Source: Anaeromassilibacillus sp. An200
GTDB lineage: Bacteria; Bacillota; Clostridia; Oscillospirales; Acutalibacteraceae
Assembly: GCF_002160025.1 (NCBI RefSeq)
Contig: NZ_NFJU01000014.1
Coordinates: 1 to 64,000, forward strand
Direction of reading: 5' to 3'
Length of the DNA stretch: 64,000 nt
Part shown: in pieces, positions 24,001-31,138 of the stretch
Position numbering within the stretch: the stretch's first letter is position 1
Layout of the letters: each line of letters opens with the position of its first letter
Position numbers and translations under genes: made by a program
The notes under the pieces: model-generated
What the model was told of the DNA's origin: nothing
The model's input: only the letters and a program-made list of their open reading frames with translations
Database searches by the model: none

Positions 24001-25698
24001 TTACTGCATGCCGAGCAGAGGCTTGGTCTGCGCGCGCAGGCGGCTGATGACATCGCGGCTTTCCGCGTCCGTTTTGCCCTTGCCGGAGAGATAGACCTTG
24101 ATCTTCGGCTCGGTGCCGGAGGGGCGCACGATCAGCTTGCTGCCGTTGTCCAGACGGTACTCCAGCACGTTCGACTTCGGCAGGGTGATGGGGCTTTCCT
24201 TGCCGCCGTCGCAGCGAACGGAGGTCTTGTAGTCGCTCCAGCCTGTCACACGCCAGCCCGCGATCTCCTCGGGGGCCTTCGCGCGCAGCGAGTCCATAAT
24301 GGAGGCCATGGCTTTCATGCCGTCCTCGCCCTCAAAGGCGAAGTTCTCGACCTCGTTGCGGTAGTAGCCGAACTGGTCATAGAGCGCATCCATCGCGTCC
24401 GCGAGCGTCATGCCCTTCTGCTTGTAATACCAGGCCATCTGGCAGATCAGCATGCTGGCGTCCACCGCGTCCTTGTCGCGCACATAGCCGCCGGAGAGAT
24501 ACCCGTAGCTCTCCTCAAAGCCGAGCAGGAAGCGGTCCTCCTCGCCCTTTTCCTCGAGCAGGGCAATCTGGTCGCCGATGTATTTGAAGCCCGTGAGGAT
24601 ACGCACACACGCAATGCCGTAATGCTCCGCCACGGGGGTGGCCATATCCGTGCTTACGATGGTCGTCACGGCGATCGGGTTCTTCGGCATGTCGCCGCGC
24701 TCCTTGCGCCGCCGGGCGATGAAGTCGAGCAGCAGCACGCCCACCTCGTTGCCGGTCATCAGGCGGTATTCGCCGTTCTGCTTCACGGCGATGCCGCAGC
24801 GGTCGGCGTCCGGGTCGGTGGCGAGCAGCAGATCCGGGTGGACCTTCTCGCACAGCTCCAGGCCCTTTTGCAGCGCTTCGCGGATCTCCGGGTTCGGGAA
24901 CGGGCAGGTGGTGAAGTTGCCGTCCGGATGCTCCTGCTCCGGCACGATGGAAACCTCGTCCACACCGATCATATCAAGGATGCGCGTCACCGGAATCAGG
25001 CCCGTGCCGTTGAGCGGCGTGTAGACGACCTTCAGGCCCGTGCACGGCTCGTCGATCATGCTCTGCCCTTTTACGGCCATCAGGAATTCATCCATCACCT
25101 TGTCCGGGATCCAGGAAATCAGGCCCTTCTTCATGCCCTCGTCAAAGGACATGTGCTTGACGCCCTCAAAAATATCGGTGGCGGCAATCTCCGCGGAGAC
25201 GTCGTTGGCCATCTCGGCGGTAATCTGGCAGCCGTCGCTGCCGTAGGCCTTGTAGCCGTTGTATTTGGCGGGGTTGTGGCTGGCGGTGATGCACACGCCC
25301 GCGTCGCATTTCAGATAGCGCACCGCGAAGGAGAGCGTCGGGGTGGGGGTCAGGCGGGGGTACACGTGGGCATGAATGCCGTTGGCGGCAAACACCGCCG
25401 CCGTCTCCCGCGCAAACAGCTCGGACTTGATGCGGCTGTCGTAGGCGATTGCGACGCTCGCGCCTGTTTTGTGCTTGTTGAGATAGTTGGCGATGCCCTG
25501 CGTCGCCTTGCGTACCGTATAGATATTCATCCGGTTGGTGCCGGCGCCAATGACGCCGCGCAGGCCGGCTGTTCCAAAGGCCAGATCCTGGTAAAAGCGG
25601 TCGTTGATCTCCTCCTCGTTTCCGCGTACAGACTCAAGCTCCTGCGTGAGATCCCGATCCTCCAGGGACTGAGAAAGCCATCTCTCGTATTCCGTCAT
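24001..25698 (-). CDS. pgcA: Phosphoglucomutase/phosphomannomutase
   Basis: 565 residues of the alpha-D-phosphohexomutase superfamily. The phosphoserine loop TASHNPAKYNGYK lies near residues 138-150, the metal loop DPDADRCG near 295, the sugar-binding GFEESYGYLSG near 400, and the C-terminal phosphate loop is RPSGTEPKIKVY. It interconverts glucose-1-phosphate and glucose-6-phosphate (alpha anomer). The enzyme cannot use the beta-glucose-1-phosphate made by GH65 inverting phosphorylases, so its closeness to that gene does not complete the pathway. The gene has its own promoter and terminator. Confidence 0.94.
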   Translation of the reverse strand: MTEYERWLSQSLEDRDLTQELESVRGNEEEINDRFYQDLAFGTAGLRGVIGAGTNRMNIYTVRKATQGIANYLNKHKTGASVAIAYDSRIKSELFARETAAVFAANGIHAHVYPRLTPTPTLSFAVRYLKCDAGVCITASHNPAKYNGYKAYGSDGCQITAEMANDVSAEIAATDIFEGVKHMSFDEGMKKGLISWIPDKVMDEFLMAVKGQSMIDEPCTGLKVVYTPLNGTGLIPVTRILDMIGVDEVSIVPEQEHPDGNFTTCPFPNPEIREALQKGLELCEKVHPDLLLATDPDADRCGIAVKQNGEYRLMTGNEVGVLLLDFIARRRKERGDMPKNPIAVTTIVSTDMATPVAEHYGIACVRILTGFKYIGDQIALLEEKGEEDRFLLGFEESYGYLSGGYVRDKDAVDASMLICQMAWYYKQKGMTLADAMDALYDQFGYYRNEVENFAFEGEDGMKAMASIMDSLRAKAPEEIAGWRVTGWSDYKTSVRCDGGKESPITLPKSNVLEYRLDNGSKLIVRPSGTEPKIKVYLSGKGKTDAESRDVISRLRAQTKPLLGMQ

Positions 25699-25765
25699 TC
25701 TCTATCACATGCCTTTCCATTCCATAATGAGAGGCTCCGCCCGAGGACGAAACCCTTCTGTTATT

Positions 25766-25794
25766 AGCTTATCATTCCGGTGAAAACGTGTCAA
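25766..25794 (-). promoter_or_regulatory. Promoter of the phosphohexomutase gene
   Basis: Minus strand TTGACA (25789-25794), 17 bp, TAAGCT (25766-25771). The -35 box is perfect, the -10 box weak. Confidence 0.45.
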
Positions 25795-25807
25795 TGGGGA
25801 AAGGCTG

Positions 25808-26272
25808 TCACAGCCGCACAAGATTTGTCACGATTCCCGCCGGAGTCAGATCGACGATCCCATAGGATCCTTCCGTGCCGTGCAGGCTGCCGGGGTTCAT
25901 CAGATACAGCCCGTCCTCGTAGTCTGTCAGCGGCTGATGGGTGTGGCCGAAGAGAAGAATATCCGCCTTTCGCTCCCGCGCCGCGCACACGATTTGATAC
26001 AAACTGTATTTTACATTATAAGCATGACCGTGCGTATAAAAGATTTTCTTTCCCTCCAGCGTGATTTCCCCAATGGTGGGCAGGGTGGATCCCCAGTCGC
26101 AGTTGCCGCGCACCTGCAAAAACATCTTTTCCGGGAAGTTGGCCTTCATCAGGGAGGCTTCCTCCTCGCCGTCTCCCAGGTGGATGACCACCTCAGCCTT
26201 CGGCTGGCGCAGGATGGCGGTACGCAGGGCGTATTCGTCGCGGTGTGTGTCGGATGTGACGAAAATTCTCAT
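25808..26272 (-). CDS. YfcE/MJ0936-type metallophosphoesterase
   Basis: 154 residues, calcineurin-like phosphoesterase. Metal ligands are visible as SDTH (Asp8, His10), LGDGEEE, RGNCD, TGH in FYTHGHAYNVK and GHTHQP. This fold hydrolyses phosphodiesters such as bis-pNPP, with poorly known natural substrates. Start at 26272 follows GGAGGGAATATCC. It is encoded divergently from the small-protein cluster at 26357 and lies 109 bp downstream of the phosphohexomutase start. Confidence 0.9.
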   Translation of the reverse strand: MRIFVTSDTHRDEYALRTAILRQPKAEVVIHLGDGEEEASLMKANFPEKMFLQVRGNCDWGSTLPTIGEITLEGKKIFYTHGHAYNVKYSLYQIVCAARERKADILLFGHTHQPLTDYEDGLYLMNPGSLHGTEGSYGIVDLTPAGIVTNLVRL

Positions 26273-26356
26273 CGGATATTCCCTCCAGGCATGAATCAAA
26301 TAGGAGCCGCATACAGATAACACAAGGGGCTTTCCCCTGAAAACGAGACAAAAGGC

Positions 26357-26542
26357 GTGATGACGATGAAAGAGATCCATTCCGACGCGGACCGCCAGGC
26401 CCTGCTCCAGCAGCTCATGGGCCAGCTTTCCCCGGAGGACGAAAAATCCCTTCAAAAGATCCTGGCGGACAAGGACGCGCAGAAAAAGCTGCTCAGCACG
26501 CCGCAGGCGCGCGAGCTCATGAAGCAGCTGTTCGGAAAATAA
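26357..26542 (+). CDS. Small charged protein, first of a three-gene cluster
   Basis: 61 residues, helical and charged (QLLMGQLSPEDEKSLQKILADKDAQKKLLSTPQARELMKQLFGK). The TPQARELMKQL end recalls the YmfJ/SspI-like short helical proteins of clostridia but I cannot name it. ATG at 26357 or 26366. It ends 12 bp before the next ORF, so the three genes form one operon. Confidence 0.6.
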   Translation: MMTMKEIHSDADRQALLQQLMGQLSPEDEKSLQKILADKDAQKKLLSTPQARELMKQLFGK

Positions 26543-26554
26543 GGAGGCCTTGCC

Positions 26555-27004
26555 ATGGAGGATCTGAGCGGGAAAATCAATGAGCTGCTGGGAAACCCGG
26601 CAGCGATGGCACAGCTTCAGAGCCTTGCCGCCTCGCTCGGACTTGGTGGAGGAGACGGCGAGCATGGCTCCGGCGGCTCCTCCGGGGGACATTCCGGCGG
26701 GAACGCCGGTCCGGCCTCCTCCGGCGGCGGGGAGAACGGACTGCTGGCCGCTCTCTCCGGGCTTCTGGGGCAGGGAAAGGAAGAATCGCATCCCGCTGTG
26801 GCGGAGGGCGGGGATCTCACGCAGGCGATCCTGCGCATGGCCCCTCTTCTCGGCAGCCTGCGGGAGGAAACGGACGGCACCCGGCTTCTGCACGCGCTGC
26901 GGCCCCTGCTCTCGCCCTCGCGGCGGCAGCGGCTGGATCAGGCCGTGCGTCTGATGCAGCTCATGCGCGTGCTGCCGCTGCTCAAGAGCAGCGGGCTGTT
27001 CTGA
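26555..27004 (+). CDS. Hypothetical protein with Gly/Ser-rich middle
   Basis: 149 residues. A helix with NPAAMAQLQSLAASLGL at the N terminus, about 60 residues rich in Gly, Ser and Glu, then a helical part (AILRMAPLLGSLREETDGTRLLHALRPLLSPSRRQRLDQAVRLMQLMRVLPLL). No signal or catalytic motif. AAGGAGG precedes the ATG. Similar helix-linker-helix small proteins are seen in clostridial genomes without known role; membrane-surface or spore-related functions are possible. Confidence 0.65.
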   Translation: MEDLSGKINELLGNPAAMAQLQSLAASLGLGGGDGEHGSGGSSGGHSGGNAGPASSGGGENGLLAALSGLLGQGKEESHPAVAEGGDLTQAILRMAPLLGSLREETDGTRLLHALRPLLSPSRRQRLDQAVRLMQLMRVLPLLKSSGLF

Positions 27005-27020
27005 AAAGGGGGGATTGAGA

Positions 27021-27413
27021 TTGCCGCAGGACAATGAAATGCAGCGCTTGCAGCAGGAGGCGGTGCGCCGCGTGCGGGAGATGCAGTCCCGGGCGCAGAT
27101 CGCCGCCCAGCCGCAGGCGCAGAGAACGGACGGCCACAACGGCGGACAGAACGCGGGAAGCGCAGACAGGCAGGGAAACGGCGGGCCGCAGAACGGCGGC
27201 GGGCACGACCGTCAAAACGGGCAGGAGCTGCGCCCCTCCCCCGGCCCGCAGCATCCGGCCCAGCAGGAAGGCCATTCGCCGGAGCTTCTGCGCATGCTCT
27301 TTCAGCAGGAGGACCGCACGCTGATCCTGCTCCTTCTCCTGCTTTTGGTGGAGGAAAATCAGGACCCTTCCCTGCTTCTGGCGCTTTTATATCTGGCGAT
27401 GTCGCCGGAATAA
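27021..27413 (+). CDS. Hypothetical protein with polar middle and hydrophobic end
   Basis: About 130 residues. N-terminal basic helix (LQQEAVRRVREMQSRAQ), a long Gln/Asn/Gly/Arg-rich linker, then a very hydrophobic end (LILLLLLLLVEENQDPSLLLALLYLAMSPE) that may lie on or in the membrane. The start is a TTG at 27021 or 27015 behind GGGGGG; ATG at 27036 is the alternative. Third gene of the cluster, 16 bp after the second. The stop is a few bases from the opposing 27418-28419 gene. Confidence 0.55.
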   Translation: MPQDNEMQRLQQEAVRRVREMQSRAQIAAQPQAQRTDGHNGGQNAGSADRQGNGGPQNGGGHDRQNGQELRPSPGPQHPAQQEGHSPELLRMLFQQEDRTLILLLLLLLVEENQDPSLLLALLYLAMSPE

Positions 27414-27417
27414 GGCG

Positions 27418-28419
27418 TCAGCCCGGCTCACGGACGGCGTAGACGTATTCCTCGCCGGTCTCCGGGTCGGTTTTCATCACATACTCCATGTATTTCGACG
27501 GGCTTGGCGCGGTGTTTTCCGTGCCGGAGGACGTCTCCTGGGTGCGCCACGGGTCCGTGGGCAGCACGTAGCCGACGGTGAGAACGGTGGTATCGCCCTC
27601 GCGGCGGCTGCTCTCCGTGTACGGCGTCATCGCGCTGTCCGAGCTGAACACGGAGACGTGATAAGTATTGGTGGTGCTGTCGTACGTGTAGAAGGTTTCC
27701 TCCGTCGGGTTCGAGGGACTCAGCGAGCAGTCGGGGCCGAACAGCTCCTGGGCGGCGGAGGCCACCACACCCAGCGGGATAATGGCAAGGCCGTTGTCAT
27801 CGTAGCCCGTCCACTCAGAGCGCTTTTCCAAAATGGATTTCCAGAGAGCCGCGTTCTGCACAAAGGTGGGATCGGCGGTTTCCGGGGAATCAAACGGCTC
27901 CGGGTCCTGCATCACGATGCAGGCCAGCTTTTCATCGTAGGCGCGCAGGGCGGAATCGTCCGTGGCCTGATCATAGATGCGCGTGCCGATCATCCCCGCC
28001 AGGGAGACAACGCCCACCAGCGCCAGCAGCAGCACCAGCGAGCCGAGCACCACGCCGTAGCGGTGGCGGCCGCGTGCTCTCGCGCTTCTCGCGCTGGATG
28101 CGGCGGCCGGGGCTGCCGGAACGGCAGCCCCAGAGCTCCAGGAGGAATCGTCCGGCTCCTGTGTGTCCTCTGCCTGAGCTTCCATGGATTCCTCTTTTGC
28201 GGAAGCTTCCGTTTCCTCCGTCTGGTCCGCCTTCCGTTTGGGGGCGGGCTTTTCCTTTTTCTTGGCAAATTCCCTGTCGTCGGGGAGATCCTCTCCCTCG
28301 GGCAGGAAATCATCCAGCTCGGAGTCTGTCCCCTCCTGCACCGGAGCGGACGCGCCCTGCCGGTAATCCGCCGAGAACGACGGAGCGTTTCTGTTTCCTT
28401 TGCGTTTCTTTTTCGCCAT
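27418..28419 (-). CDS. Single-pass membrane protein, function unknown
   Basis: 333 residues. Residues 1-125 are a charged, probably disordered cytoplasmic part rich in Lys, Glu and Pro. One membrane helix follows (VVLGSLVLLLALVGVVSLAGMIGTRIY, about 126-150), then an extracellular domain of about 180 residues with many Thr/Ser/Tyr. No known catalytic motif. It lies 23 bp downstream of proA on the same strand and may be co-transcribed, though no functional link is evident. Confidence 0.75.
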   Translation of the reverse strand: MAKKKRKGNRNAPSFSADYRQGASAPVQEGTDSELDDFLPEGEDLPDDREFAKKKEKPAPKRKADQTEETEASAKEESMEAQAEDTQEPDDSSWSSGAAVPAAPAAASSARSARARGRHRYGVVLGSLVLLLALVGVVSLAGMIGTRIYDQATDDSALRAYDEKLACIVMQDPEPFDSPETADPTFVQNAALWKSILEKRSEWTGYDDNGLAIIPLGVVASAAQELFGPDCSLSPSNPTEETFYTYDSTTNTYHVSVFSSDSAMTPYTESSRREGDTTVLTVGYVLPTDPWRTQETSSGTENTAPSPSKYMEYVMKTDPETGEEYVYAVREPG

Positions 28420-28442
28420 AGCCGGGTTCCCCTTCCGTGAGG

Positions 28443-29696
28443 TCAGCGGATCTGTCCGTCTCCCTCAATGATAAATTTTGTGGACGTCAGCTCATTGACG
28501 CCCATCGGGCCGCGCGCGTGGAGCTTCTGCGTGGAGATGCCGATCTCCGCGCCAAGCCCGAACTCGCCGCCGTCCGTAAAGCGTGTGGAGCAGTTGACAT
28601 AAACTGCCGCCGCGTCGATTTGTTCCGTAAAGTGTTTTGCGTTTGCGTAGTTTTGAGTGATGATGCACTCGCTGTGCCCGCTCGAGTGGGCCGCGATGTG
28701 CGACACGGCTTCGTCGAAGTCCCGCACAACGCGCACACCCATCACCAGATCCAGGTATTCGGTGTCCCAGTCCTCGCCGCACGCGGGAACGGCGGCAATG
28801 CCGTTTTCCTGCAAAATAGCCAGAGCCTGCGGGCAGGCGCGCAGCTGTACGCCGCGATCGGTGAGGGCTTTCCCCACAAGAGGCAGGAGCGCCGGGGCGG
28901 CCTTCTCGTGCACCAGCAGCTTTTCCAGCGCGTTGCACACGGAGGGACGCTGCGTCTTGCCGTTGACGGCGATATCGACAGCCATCTGCGGGTCGGCGCT
29001 TTCGTCAAGGTACAGGTGGCAGTTGCCCACGCCTGTCTCAATAACAGGAACACGGGAATTTTCCACGACGGAGCGGATCAGCCCGGCTCCGCCGCGCGGG
29101 ATGAGCACATCGAGATAGCCGGTCAGGCTCATCAGCTCCCGGGAGGATTCGCGGGAGGTATCGCGGACAAGCTGGAGAGAGCCTTCCGGCAGACCGGCTT
29201 TGTGCGCGGCTTCGGCCATGCAGTCGAGGATGGCGCAGTTGCTGCGGATGGCCTCCTTGCCGCCGCGCAGGATGACGGCGTTTCCGGCTTTCAGACAGAG
29301 GGCGGCGGCGTCCGCGGTGACGTTCGGCCTGGCCTCGTAGATCATCCCGACCACGCCCAGCGGAACGCGCACGCGGCGGATGAACATGCCGTTCGGGCGC
29401 ACGCCGCCGCTCACCACGCTGCCGATGGGATCGGCCTGCGCCGCGACCTGCCGCACACCGGAGGCCATGGAGGCGATCCGTGCTTCGCTGAGCGAAAGGC
29501 GATCGAGCAGCGACTCAGACATCCCATTTGCGCGGGCGGCTTCCACGTCCTCGCGGTTCGCGGCGAGAATGGCGGGCGCGCAGTCCTCAAGGGCCTGGGC
29601 CATGGCAAGCAGGGCCTTGTCCTTCAGCGGCCCGGCGCAGGCCAGAAAACGGGCGGCGGCTTTCGCCTTCGCCCCCATGCTTTGCAGTTCTGTCAT
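28443..29696 (-). CDS. proA: Glutamate-5-semialdehyde dehydrogenase
   Basis: 417 residues, full length. It reduces gamma-glutamyl phosphate to the semialdehyde in proline synthesis. Family segments seen are PLGVVGMIYEARPNVT, LRGGKEAIRSN, VIPRGGAGLIR, the active-site Cys in RPSVCNALEK, and NCSTRFTDGGEFGLGAEIGISTQKLHARGPMG. The start at 29696 is set by AAAGGAGG. The partner gene proB lies upstream on the same strand but 551 bp away, separated by a block of hairpins that may uncouple their expression. Confidence 0.96.
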   Translation of the reverse strand: MTELQSMGAKAKAAARFLACAGPLKDKALLAMAQALEDCAPAILAANREDVEAARANGMSESLLDRLSLSEARIASMASGVRQVAAQADPIGSVVSGGVRPNGMFIRRVRVPLGVVGMIYEARPNVTADAAALCLKAGNAVILRGGKEAIRSNCAILDCMAEAAHKAGLPEGSLQLVRDTSRESSRELMSLTGYLDVLIPRGGAGLIRSVVENSRVPVIETGVGNCHLYLDESADPQMAVDIAVNGKTQRPSVCNALEKLLVHEKAAPALLPLVGKALTDRGVQLRACPQALAILQENGIAAVPACGEDWDTEYLDLVMGVRVVRDFDEAVSHIAAHSSGHSECIITQNYANAKHFTEQIDAAAVYVNCSTRFTDGGEFGLGAEIGISTQKLHARGPMGVNELTSTKFIIEGDGQIR

Positions 29697-29726
29697 GATA
29701 AAAACCTCCTTTGCAAACCCTTTACA

Positions 29727-29797
29727 CGGCGCAGCCGCCTGAAAGTTTTCGTCCACCTTTTTCAAAAGGTGGCGGGGTTATAGGGGCAGCGCCCCTA
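29727..29797. repeat. Dispersed intergenic hairpin repeat, copy 1
   Basis: Small stem CGGC/GCCG, then AAAGTTTTCGTCCACCTTTT and its hairpin (CCACCTTTT/AAAAGGTGG), then TAGGGGC/GCCCCTA. The 36 bases from 29742 match 58937-58972 at 35 positions. It is in the 5' leader of proA. Confidence 0.8.
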
Positions 29798-30138
29798 AAT
29801 CGTAACCTTTTCCTTCCCAAAATGCAGGAGGGGAAGGAAAAACAGTCCGGGGGACTGTTTTTTCGCAGGGGGACCCACATGAGGGGTCCCCCTCGCACCG
29901 CCACGGGCGGGGCGCAAGTCGCTCAGGCCGCGACGGGCCCCTACTTTCTTTGCGAAAAGAAAGTAGGCAAAGATTCGCGAGGGGCTTTGCCCCTTCGAAC
30001 CCCACGCTTTCTTTTCTACGTCAGCCCTGTGCCCCCTTTCCCTCGTCACGGCCGGCTGAAATTGCGCTGACGCGCAAAAACGCCGGCTGGTGGGGGAAAA
30101 CCTCAAAATTAGCGTGGGGAATAATTTTGAGGTTTTCC
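29742..30138. repeat. Hairpin-dense intergenic block between proB and proA
   Basis: About 400 bp without a convincing gene but with at least seven stems: 29753-29772, 29781-29797, an imperfect one at about 29809-29841, AAACAGTCC/GGACTGTTT at about 29842-29862, GGGGGACCC/GGGTCCCCC at about 29868-29892, CTACTTTCTTT/AAAGAAAGTAG at about 29941-29966, and a perfect 17-bp stem at 30095-30138. It looks like several repeat units inserted side by side. Confidence 0.75.
30095..30138. repeat. Perfect 17-bp inverted repeat
   Basis: GGAAAACCTCAAAATTA (30095-30111) pairs with 30122-30138 around a 10-base loop. It has no T tail, so it is more like a repeat element or RNA structure than a terminator. Confidence 0.7.
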
Positions 30139-30247
30139 GTGCATGGGGGTTACGGCTCTACAGGAGCTTGCGGTTTGCTCCCGGCGCTCCATGCTTTTGA
30201 AGCTGTCCAGATGGCAATTCCATCATACCAAACAGCGTGCGCAAACT

Positions 30248-31045
30248 TTATCGGATCCCGCCAAAGACGGTGCCGATCTGCTCGCCGTCGAACAGGCGGT
30301 ACAGCGTTTCGGGAGTGGCCCCGCTCATGACACAGCAGGGGATTCCGTTCTCGTTGACCAGCTTTGCGGCGCGCACCTTGGTGGCCATGCCGCCGGTGCC
30401 GCGGTTCGTTCCCGCGCCGCCCGCCAGCGCTTCCACTTCCTCCGTTACCTCGCGCAGGTACGGGATGCGCTTTGCGTCCGGATCCGTGCGCGGGTTCGCG
30501 GTGTACAGCCCGTCGATGTCCGTGAGCAGGATCAGCAGATCCGCGCGCGTCAGTTTGGCGACGATCGCGGACAGCGTGTCGTTGTCGCCGATGTGGCTGC
30601 CGACCAGCTCGTCGACCGCGACGGTGTCGTTCTCGTTGACGATCGGAAGAATCCCCATGTGCAGCAGCTCCTCAAACGTGTTTTCCACGTTGCGGCGGCT
30701 GCGGTCGTCGTCGATGACGTCGCCGGTGAGCAGCACCTGCGCCACTGTGCGGCTGTACTCCCCGAAAAACTTATCGTAAATAAACATCAGCTCGCACTGG
30801 CCCACCGCCGCGAGCGCCTGCTTTTTCTCCGTCTCCGCCGGGCGGTCGTGCAGGCCCAGCTTGCCCATGCCCACGCCGATCGCGCCGGACGTGACCAGGA
30901 TGATCTCCCGGCCGCCGTTCTGCAAATCGCTCAGCACGCGGCACAGCGATTCCACGCGCCGCAGGTTCAGTTTTCCGTTTTCATACGTCAGCGTGGAGGT
31001 GCCCACCTTCACGACAACGCGCTTTGCCTGTGTGATGACCGACAT
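30248..31045 (-). CDS. proB: Glutamate 5-kinase
   Basis: 265 residues: amino acid kinase domain only, without the C-terminal PUA domain found in longer ProB forms. It phosphorylates glutamate in the first step of proline synthesis. Visible are VVVKVGTSTLT, VTSGAIGVGMGKLGL, IVNENDTVAVDEL, LTDIDGLYTANPR and GTGGMATKVRAAK. Start at 31045 follows GAAGGGGACGG. It lies 93 bp after pnp with a terminator in between and 551 bp before proA. Confidence 0.95.
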   Translation of the reverse strand: MSVITQAKRVVVKVGTSTLTYENGKLNLRRVESLCRVLSDLQNGGREIILVTSGAIGVGMGKLGLHDRPAETEKKQALAAVGQCELMFIYDKFFGEYSRTVAQVLLTGDVIDDDRSRRNVENTFEELLHMGILPIVNENDTVAVDELVGSHIGDNDTLSAIVAKLTRADLLILLTDIDGLYTANPRTDPDAKRIPYLREVTEEVEALAGGAGTNRGTGGMATKVRAAKLVNENGIPCCVMSGATPETLYRLFDGEQIGTVFGGIR

Positions 31046-31089
31046 ATTCCGTCCCCTTCCCCCGGGCGCGGGCCCGGCTAAAAGCAGAA

Positions 31090-31124
31090 GGGGCCGCCGC
31101 AAGCGAGACGCTTCCGGCAGCCCC
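31090..31124 (-). terminator. Terminator after pnp
   Basis: Minus strand GGGGCTGCCGGAAGCG pairs with CGCTTGCGGCGGCCCC; a T-rich tail follows imperfectly. Confidence 0.65.
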
Positions 31125-31138
31125 AGTGAATGGCTTTT

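Noticed and set aside
29711-30330. Several 60-130-codon frames in the proB-proA gap
   Set aside because: They run through perfect inverted repeats, on both strands, and have no start signals.
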